The notes beneath the pieces are model-generated. The model searched no databases. It had not been told where the DNA came from and was given only the letters and a program-made list of their open reading frames with translations. Made by a program: the position numbers and the translations under genes. Positions 57,981 to 64,000 of a stretch of DNA of 64,000 bases are shown in pieces (positions within the stretch are counted from its first letter, which is position 1; every line of letters begins with the position of its first letter). Origin of the DNA: Helicobacter pylori oki112 (GTDB lineage: Bacteria; Campylobacterota; Campylobacteria; Campylobacterales; Helicobacteraceae); assembly GCF_000600085.1 (NCBI RefSeq), contig NZ_CP006821.1, positions 868,001 to 932,000 on the forward strand, given 5' to 3'.

Positions 57981-59105
57981 TTATAATGTGATTGGCATCA
58001 TCAAAGTGGAAATTTTAGCGTTCAAGTGGCTTTGCTTTTCATCAAGAGACTCTTGGATCAAAAAAGGCGAAGAAGGTTCATTGCATTTTAAAACAAATTG
58101 CGTTGTCCCTAAAGCGTTTAAGGCTTCAAGGAAAAATTTAGCGTTCACGCCCAAATGAAAGGCTTTTTCAATATCCAAACCTTTTTCAATCTCAACAGAG
58201 GTTTTAGCCGTTTCGCTATGCTCAGAATCCAAAGATTCAAACAAAGCGTTGTTTTTTTCTAAAGTGAGTTTAATGGTGGAGCTTAAAGAACTGCATAACT
58301 TAATGCTCTCTTTAAATTCTTCCTTGCCTAATGTGAAAGAAGAAGTGTATTCTTTAGGGAGGATTTTTTGATAATCAGGGTAATTCCCATCAATGAGCTT
58401 GGTGAAAAAAGTGTGCGTTTCGTTTTCAATTACCGCTAACATGCCATCGCTTTTAAAACTGAAATTTTCATAAAAAAGCTTAAGGATTTCTAATAAAGCT
58501 CTTTTAGGTAAAATGCAAGAAATATCTTCTTCAGTGGAATTTATAGAGACTTTTTCTAACTGCGTGTAAGAAAGCCGTTTGGTATCCGTGCCTACTACTG
58601 AAAGGGTTTGATGCTTTTGATTGAATTGCATTAAAATACCGGCTAATTCCCTTTTGTGGCTGGTTTGCTCAATCACAGGAGCGATCTTTTTAAACGCATC
58701 TATTAAAAAGGGGGCATTGACTTCTAAACTCACTTTGGGATCAATAACAGGGAATTCAGGGAACTCATCAGCGTCAAACATGGGGAGTTTGAAAGAGCTT
58801 TTATTTTGTTTGATCACCAAGCTGTCATCTTTAGTCTCTAAAATAATGTTAGAGTCTTTTAAACATGAGATAATATCCAAAAACTTTTTCCCATTGATCG
58901 TGCCTACGCCCTCTTTATCGCTAGATTGCGTAAAAATATAGCTTTTTAGCCCAATATCGGAATCGCTAGCCTTTAAAAAAAGCTTTTCTTTAATGACTTC
59001 TAAATGGATGTGTGAAGCGATAGAAGAAGCGTCCTTTTTATCCAAAAAAGCTTGCAAGTAGCGCAAAGCATTTTCTAACTCGTTTTTACTAACACTGATT
59101 TTCAT
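57981..59105 (-). CDS. dnaN: DNA polymerase III sliding clamp beta
   Basis: The 374-aa clamp subunit encircles DNA and tethers polymerase III. Three similar domains are apparent. MKISVSKNELENAL is a typical start and the C terminus ends KISTLMMPITL, where the usual MPMRL becomes MPITL. A CTTGGGG-like stretch (CAAGGGGATTATTCAGCT) precedes the ATG. Confidence 0.97.
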   Translation of the reverse strand: MKISVSKNELENALRYLQAFLDKKDASSIASHIHLEVIKEKLFLKASDSDIGLKSYIFTQSSDKEGVGTINGKKFLDIISCLKDSNIILETKDDSLVIKQNKSSFKLPMFDADEFPEFPVIDPKVSLEVNAPFLIDAFKKIAPVIEQTSHKRELAGILMQFNQKHQTLSVVGTDTKRLSYTQLEKVSINSTEEDISCILPKRALLEILKLFYENFSFKSDGMLAVIENETHTFFTKLIDGNYPDYQKILPKEYTSSFTLGKEEFKESIKLCSSLSSTIKLTLEKNNALFESLDSEHSETAKTSVEIEKGLDIEKAFHLGVNAKFFLEALNALGTTQFVLKCNEPSSPFLIQESLDEKQSHLNAKISTLMMPITL

Positions 59106-59161
59106 AGCTGAATAATCCCCTTGAATTTTTGGTCTTAATTATAGCATAAAAGAACGCTTTT

Positions 59162-60232
59162 TTAAGGGTTTAAGCGTATTCCTACCCCTATACGATTGGA
59201 AAAAACATCGTATTCATATAAGCCATCGCCATAGCCGTTAAACCACTGCGCATAAATCCCCACAAAAGGGTTAATGCGATAGGTATAGCCTAAGCGGAAA
59301 GCTCCATGCCAGCGATCATAACGCCAGTATTGCGTGAAAATATCATAAAGTTGCAATTCAAAATGATGGCGCCCTCTCCTGTAATCAACTTTAGCGTTAC
59401 CATACCCCATATAATCAATCAAATTAGGGTTGGATTGATCATAAGGGACATAGGGCCAATAAGCGACCATGATTTTTAGGCCTCCCTTTTCCCACACCAA
59501 ACGAAACACAGGGCGTTGCCCCGCGCTCACAGAGCGACACCCTCCCCAGCGCACGTCTTTTTGCCCGTTATAATCTTTAACGATTACAGGCCCTCCTGGG
59601 AATTGGTTTTCAGGATTACCTTCTTTATTAAAAGGCTGATAACATTGCGCACCTCCCACGCCATTAGAAATGTGTTGCCAACCTATCCAAATCTCAGAAA
59701 AGTTCCCTATTTTACCCCCAAAAGGTTTAAAATTAATAGGATAAACATAAATGAGTTCAGGCATGAAATTCATCATTCGCATGGGAGCGGATTGGGGGTT
59801 ATTGTAAATTTGAAACCAGTTAGTTTGGGTATAAGCCAGATAAAGCGTGCCTTTAGTCCAAAGAATATGCCTAAATACAGGCACTCTAAAACTGATTTGG
59901 AACTTAAACTCATTGCGTTGATACGGGTTGATATTGGGGTGGTACCATTGAAAAATGGGGGTGAAACTATGATAAAAAGGCAGAAAGTAAGTGCCTAGAT
60001 AATCCATCATGTTTAAATATTTTTTAGCAAAATCCACCCAAGAATGTTCTTTGGGGGCTTTTTGTGGAGGGAGATACCAAGAATTGGACAAATCGTTTTG
60101 CGTTTTAATGATGTGCAAATCCTGTTTGCGCAAATAGTAGTTATAATCCACCTTAAAATTATCTTGTGAAAATTTTTTGCCTTCTAATTGGCAAACTACA
60201 AAAATCATAAAGAGCAAAATGCTTTTCATCAA
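59162..60232 (-). CDS. pldA: Outer-membrane phospholipase A
   Basis: The 356-aa OMPLA-family protein has a signal peptide and a beta-barrel. The catalytic motif IGWQHISNG gives H187, S189 and N190. It cleaves membrane phospholipids and matters for acid tolerance and haemolysis. In H. pylori, pldA is reported to switch by slippage in a homopolymer. Here the frame is full length, so the gene is on. Ends with a barrel-type aromatic/charged segment (NRIGVGIRLNP). Confidence 0.95.
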   Translation of the reverse strand: MMKSILLFMIFVVCQLEGKKFSQDNFKVDYNYYLRKQDLHIIKTQNDLSNSWYLPPQKAPKEHSWVDFAKKYLNMMDYLGTYFLPFYHSFTPIFQWYHPNINPYQRNEFKFQISFRVPVFRHILWTKGTLYLAYTQTNWFQIYNNPQSAPMRMMNFMPELIYVYPINFKPFGGKIGNFSEIWIGWQHISNGVGGAQCYQPFNKEGNPENQFPGGPVIVKDYNGQKDVRWGGCRSVSAGQRPVFRLVWEKGGLKIMVAYWPYVPYDQSNPNLIDYMGYGNAKVDYRRGRHHFELQLYDIFTQYWRYDRWHGAFRLGYTYRINPFVGIYAQWFNGYGDGLYEYDVFSNRIGVGIRLNP

Positions 60233-60243
60233 GTATCTTTATT

Positions 60244-61572
60244 TCACTTAAATTGCAAGATGAAAATCGCTAAAATCACTACAGGCGCGATAAAACGAAC
60301 GCTAAAATGCCACGCTTTAAAAGCGTTTGCGTTAAAGAAATGCTTCGTGGCTAAAAAAGAGCGCTTTTTATTTAAAATCCATCCTACAAACAAGACTGAA
60401 AACAAGCCTCCCAAAGGCATTAAAAATGAAGAAGTGATGAAATCTAACCACCCAAACACGCTCTTATGAGCAAAACTCAAAAACTTAGCGTATCGTTCAT
60501 TCATAGAAAGAATGACTAAAACGCCTAAAACATACACAACAACCCCTATCCATAGCGACGCCTTAAGGCGTGAGAAATTAAAACGATTGATGAGATAAAG
60601 CGCTAAAGGCTCTATCAAAGAAACCGTAGAAGTGATCCCGGCAAAAACAAGTGCCATAAAGAAAAAGAGCGAAACGATCTGCCCACTCATGCCCATTTTA
60701 GCAAAAGTCAAAGGTAAAGAAATAAAAACAAGCCCCGGCCCTTGAGACACATCTGCATGGTATTCAAACACAAAGGTGAAAATCATCACCCCGGCAATCA
60801 AAGAGATTAAAATACCGGGCAAGACAATAAATAAAGAGCTTTTGAATAGATTTTCTTTTTTGGGCGTGAAAGCTGAATAAGTAATAATCGTGCCGACCCC
60901 CAAACTCAAAGAAAAGAACATCTGCCCTAAAGCGTCCATAACAACCTTAAAATCAATCTTTTGAATCTCAAAATTAAATAAAAAGTGCAAAGCTTTAGGC
61001 ATGCTTTCTAAAGTCATCGCATAGATTAAAAGCCCTATGAAAATCACAAACAATAACGGCATCAGCACGACATTTAATTTTTCAATCCCCTCTTCAATCC
61101 CCCTAGAAACAAACCATATTGTCGGCAATAAGCATGTGCTAAAGCCAATAACAGGCCAGATTAAACTGCCATTTTGGAGCATGCTAAATTGCATTTTAGC
61201 TTGCTCTAAATCTTTAGGCAAATCAAAAGTTACTACAAAAAGATAGTAAAGCACCCAGCCTAACACCACCGCATAAAAGGATAAAATGAGAGGGCCGCCT
61301 AAAATAAAAAAAGAAGTGAAAGGGTAGTATTTTTTCCTTTTAGGATCTAAGATTTGATAATTAGAAACAACATCTTTTTTACCCAAATTCCCAATCAGCA
61401 TTTCCACTAAAAGCATAGCAATGCCTAAACTCAAGGTTAGCACCAGATATAAAAGCACAAACGCACTCCCCCCATTATGGCCTACCATATAAGGAAAGCG
61501 CCAAATATGCCCTAAACCGATAGAGCTACCCAAAGTGGCTAAAATAAAGCCTAATTTAGAAAATTTTCCCAT
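60244..61572 (-). CDS. Sodium-dependent transporter, NSS family (HP0498)
   Basis: The 442-aa protein has about 11-12 membrane spans. The first helix carries GSSIGLGHIWRFPYMVG, the sodium- and substrate-binding stretch of LeuT-type transporters. The unwound part of helix 6 is near QMFFSLSLGVGTIITYSAF. Substrate is probably an amino acid or other small amine but cannot be read from the sequence. It is a tandem paralogue of the next gene, ten bases apart. Confidence 0.9.
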   Translation of the reverse strand: MGKFSKLGFILATLGSSIGLGHIWRFPYMVGHNGGSAFVLLYLVLTLSLGIAMLLVEMLIGNLGKKDVVSNYQILDPKRKKYYPFTSFFILGGPLILSFYAVVLGWVLYYLFVVTFDLPKDLEQAKMQFSMLQNGSLIWPVIGFSTCLLPTIWFVSRGIEEGIEKLNVVLMPLLFVIFIGLLIYAMTLESMPKALHFLFNFEIQKIDFKVVMDALGQMFFSLSLGVGTIITYSAFTPKKENLFKSSLFIVLPGILISLIAGVMIFTFVFEYHADVSQGPGLVFISLPLTFAKMGMSGQIVSLFFFMALVFAGITSTVSLIEPLALYLINRFNFSRLKASLWIGVVVYVLGVLVILSMNERYAKFLSFAHKSVFGWLDFITSSFLMPLGGLFSVLFVGWILNKKRSFLATKHFFNANAFKAWHFSVRFIAPVVILAIFILQFK

Positions 61573-61582
61573 GCCGAATATT

Positions 61583-62911
61583 TTAATAAATCTTGCTCAA
61601 CCAAATGGAAAACACAATTAAAGGGGTGATGTATTTAAGCAAGAAATACCAAGTTGCAAACAATTTAGGGCCTAAAAAGTGCACGCTCAAAAGACGCAAT
61701 TTTTCTTTTTTCAAAACCCAGCCCATAAAAATAAAGGTTGCCATCCCGCCTAAAGGCATGATAATGGTGCTTGAGGCAAAATCCAACCAATCAAAAAGAC
61801 TTTTTTCAAAGAAAGTGAGATAGTCTTTATAATCCTTATGGAGCGAGAAAATCAACAACACGCCTACGATAAAAATTAGTGCTACAAGACCCCAAGTAAC
61901 CTTAAAACGAGAATATTGATACCTTTCGGTAAGATACATCACGCTTGGCTCTAATAAAGCCACCGTAGAAGTGATACCAGCAAAAGCGAGCGCGAGCAAG
62001 AAAAGAATTGAAACAAGAATGCCTATCGCTCCCATTTGGCCAAAAACCACCGGTAAAGAAGTGAAGATCAACCCTGTGCCTTGTGAGACATTCGCCCCAT
62101 ATTCAAACACAAAAGTGAAAATCATAAGCCCTGCCACAAGAGAAATCAAAATCCCTGATAAAACCACCCAAATCGTGCTTTTAAGCAAATTCTGCGTTTT
62201 ATCAGTAACCGCAGCGTAAGTGATATTGATCCCTAAACCGATACTTAAAGAAAAGAAAACCTGCCCCAAGGAATAAGTGAACACTTGAGAGGTCAAATCT
62301 TTTGGTTTGAAATCAAACATGAAATGAAAAGCTTTAGAAAAAGAATCCATGCTCATCGCATAAAAAAGCAAACCAAAAAAAGTAGCAAAGAGTAAGGGCA
62401 TTAAAACCAAATTGAGTTTTTCAATGCCTTCTTTAATCCCCCTAGAAACAATCCATCCGGTTATGAATAAAACGCTAAAAAGCCCTATGGATTGTAACCT
62501 TATAGACTGCAAAGTTTGAGTAAAAATTTGTTCAGATTCTTGGATATTGTTAGGCAAATTAAAACTAACACTCACTAAATAATAAAGCACCCAGCCTAAA
62601 ATCGTGCCGTAAAAAGTCAGTATTAAAGGCCCAGAAATAAGCAAAAGCCCTGCGTATTTCCAGCGTTTTTTAGGGTTAAGGTCAAGCTCTTTAAAAGCTT
62701 CTATTACATTTTTTTGCGTGCTTTGTCCTAATAGCATTTCAGCGATAAACATCGCCGCGCCAACGCTTAAAGATAAAAATAAAAACAATAAAACAAAAGC
62801 ACCCCCACCACTCACCCCAGTCATGTAAGGAAAGCGCCAAATATGCCCTAAACCTATCGCGCTCCCTAAAGCCGCTAAAACAAATCCTAATTTAGAAAAA
62901 TGATTACCCAT
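61583..62911 (-). CDS. Sodium-dependent transporter, NSS family (HP0497)
   Basis: The 442-aa protein is the same length as its neighbour and closely similar: GSAIGLGHIWRFPYMTG in the first helix, GQVFFSLSIGLGINITYAAV in helix 6 and IPLGG/MPLGG motifs near the end. The two genes are probably a tandem duplication. Upstream lies the divergent ybgC promoter. Confidence 0.9.
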   Translation of the reverse strand: MGNHFSKLGFVLAALGSAIGLGHIWRFPYMTGVSGGGAFVLLFLFLSLSVGAAMFIAEMLLGQSTQKNVIEAFKELDLNPKKRWKYAGLLLISGPLILTFYGTILGWVLYYLVSVSFNLPNNIQESEQIFTQTLQSIRLQSIGLFSVLFITGWIVSRGIKEGIEKLNLVLMPLLFATFFGLLFYAMSMDSFSKAFHFMFDFKPKDLTSQVFTYSLGQVFFSLSIGLGINITYAAVTDKTQNLLKSTIWVVLSGILISLVAGLMIFTFVFEYGANVSQGTGLIFTSLPVVFGQMGAIGILVSILFLLALAFAGITSTVALLEPSVMYLTERYQYSRFKVTWGLVALIFIVGVLLIFSLHKDYKDYLTFFEKSLFDWLDFASSTIIMPLGGMATFIFMGWVLKKEKLRLLSVHFLGPKLFATWYFLLKYITPLIVFSIWLSKIY

Positions 62912-63098
62912 TCTTAACTATCAAACTCCTTATCAATGATTAAAATTAAGGAGCTATGTCCTTAATCGCCCAACTATTGCTGTATTAGTTTTTTAAAATC
63001 TTTAAAGATCTTAAGATTTAAGGAAAAACCCACTTCAAAAATACCTAAAAAATATAGAGCAATGCCCCTAGATTATACTATAGTTAAGTTACATATTG

Positions 63099-63104
63099 TA
63101 TAAT
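63099..63104 (+). promoter_or_regulatory. -10 box of the ybgC promoter
   Basis: TATAAT in ATTGTATAATTTTAAG, 37 bases before the ybgC ATG. AAGGGG lies before the start. Confidence 0.55.
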
Positions 63105-63140
63105 TTTAAGAAAAATTCATTATTCAAGTAAGGGGAATTA

Positions 63141-63542
63141 ATGCGCTGTAGGGTATATTACGAAGATACCGACTCTGAAGGCGTGGTCTATCATGCGAAT
63201 TATTTGAAATATTGCGAAAGGGCTAGGAGCGAGTTTTTTTTTAAACAAAAGGTCTTACCCGAAAATGAAGAAGGCGTGTTTGTCATCCGCTCCATCAAAG
63301 CGGATTTTTTCACCCCTGCGAGTCTTGGGCAGGTCTTAGAAATAAGAACACAAATTAAAGAATTAAGAAAGGTTTTTGTGGTGCTTTTTCAAGAAATTTA
63401 TTGCATCCAAAACGCTTCTTTAGAGCCTATGAAGCCTTTTAAAGTTTTTGCTTCAGAAATCAAGTTTGGCTTTGTCAATCGCTCTACATACAGCCCTATT
63501 GCCATTCCTAAATTATTTAAGGAGCTTCTTAGTGCCGTCTGA
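63141..63542 (+). CDS. ybgC: Hotdog-fold acyl-CoA thioesterase YbgC
   Basis: The 133-aa protein has the YbgC signature YYEDTDSEGVVYHANYLKYC, with the catalytic Asp in DSEGVVYH. It hydrolyses acyl-CoA thioesters and is linked to phospholipid metabolism. Its 3' end overlaps the next gene by 11 bases. Confidence 0.95.
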   Translation: MRCRVYYEDTDSEGVVYHANYLKYCERARSEFFFKQKVLPENEEGVFVIRSIKADFFTPASLGQVLEIRTQIKELRKVFVVLFQEIYCIQNASLEPMKPFKVFASEIKFGFVNRSTYSPIAIPKLFKELLSAV

Positions 63543-63792
63543 TTCAGAAAAACCCACTATCATTTACCCTTGTCTTTGGGATTATAGGGTGATTATGACC
63601 ACTAACGATACAAGCATGTTAAAAGAACTTTTAGAAACCTACCAACGCCCCTTTAAATTGGAATTTAAAAACACTTCTAAAAACGCTAAATTTTATAGCT
63701 TTAATGTTTCTATGGAAGTTTCAAACGAATCAGAACGGAACGAGATTTTTCAAAAAATTTCACAATTGGACGGAGTGGTTCAAACGCTTTAA
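63532..63792 (+). CDS. DUF493 (YbeD-like) protein (HP0495)
   Basis: I use GTG 63532 ([20 protein letters not shown]), with AAGGAGCTTCTTA before it, for an 86-aa product. A frame start at 63448 would lie wholly inside ybgC. The ferredoxin-like alpha/beta fold of DUF493 is known from structures of this family. The role is unknown, possibly small-molecule binding. The stop codon overlaps that of murD on the other strand. Confidence 0.9.
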   Translation: MPSDSEKPTIIYPCLWDYRVIMTTNDTSMLKELLETYQRPFKLEFKNTSKNAKFYSFNVSMEVSNESERNEIFQKISQLDGVVQTL

Positions 63793-64000
63793 TCCTTTAA
63801 AACAAACGCTTTAAATTTTTCACCCCTTTCTTTATACGAAGAAAATTGATCCAAGCTGGCCGCGCTGGGTGAAAGCAAAGCGATTTCATTTTGCGATAAA
63901 ACGCTTTTAATTTCTTGAACCGCTTTTTCTAACTTTAAACAAACCTGACAAGAAACATTAAATTCTAACGCTAAAGCTTGGATGATAGAAGCGCTTGATC
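63789..64000 (-). CDS. murD: UDP-N-acetylmuramoylalanine-D-glutamate ligase, C-terminal part
   Basis: Only the last 70 codons are in the window. The frame reads ...[29 protein letters not shown] and stops. [21 protein letters not shown] is the well conserved C-terminal MurD motif. MurD adds D-Glu to UDP-MurNAc-Ala, using the product of murI at the other end of the window. Confidence 0.9.
   Translation of the reverse strand, partial: SSASIIQALALEFNVSCQVCLKLEKAVQEIKSVLSQNEIALLSPSAASLDQFSSYKERGEKFKAFVLKD

Noticed and set aside
63448..63531. N-terminal extension of the DUF493 protein
   Set aside because: Lies inside ybgC in another frame; GTG 63532 has a proper ribosome binding site and gives the family length.

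Overview
The window is Helicobacter pylori chromosome carrying a complete cag pathogenicity island (cagPAI) of the Western CagA type. The evidence is the gene order rpmE-rho-murI | cagA ... cag1 | HP0519-csd6-era-hslU-hslV-rplI ... gyrB-dnaN-pldA, the recognisable Cag proteins, and the 32-bp direct repeat of the murI 3' end on both sides of the island. HPxxxx names below are recalled strain 26695 equivalents, not search results.

Layout. 1-2515: core genes rpmE (partial), rho and murI. 2516-39757: the cagPAI. It opens with a TnpB/IS605-type remnant, then cagA (minus strand), then cagB-C-D-E-F-G-H-I-L (plus), cagN/cagM (minus), the CncR1/cagP locus, a gene-poor 2-kb stretch with cagQ and an 84-bp inverted repeat, cagS, cagT/cagU (minus), cagV-W-X-Y-Z-alpha-beta (plus) and cag4, cag3, cag2, cag1 (minus). 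39742-47106: a Sel1-repeat protein, then a minus-strand block of csd6, era, hslU, hslV, rplI, then a DUF262/DUF1524 (GmrSD-like) gene broken by one in-frame stop. 47242-54820: glnA, a 56-aa ORF, dapB, glcD, pgbA, a Nudix hydrolase and csd3. 54821-55646: decayed DNA (a gyrB 3' fragment, a small membrane gene frameshifted at an A7 run, a possible methyltransferase tail). 55647-64000: gyrB, dnaN, pldA, two NSS-family transporters, ybgC, a DUF493 protein and the 3' end of murD.

How the genes work together. The island encodes a type IV secretion system. CagE, Cag-alpha and Cag-beta are the ATPases and coupling protein. CagX, CagY, CagT, CagM and Cag3 form the outer-membrane core complex. CagV, CagW and CagU are inner-membrane parts. 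CagC, CagH, CagI and CagL are surface or pilus factors, CagF is the CagA chaperone, CagZ is a Cag-beta partner and Cag4 is a peptidoglycan lytic enzyme. CagA is the effector, here with an EPIYA-A, EPIYT-B, single EPIYA-C tail.

No new large system was found. The points most worth checking are the nonsense-interrupted DUF262/DUF1524 gene, two very small overlapping ORFs and a perfect palindrome upstream of cagB, cagP lacking any standard start codon just after CncR1, the 84-bp inverted repeat around cagQ, the in-frame cag2-cag3 fusion, a 16-aa leader ORF before cagV, and the IS605-type right end next to cagA.
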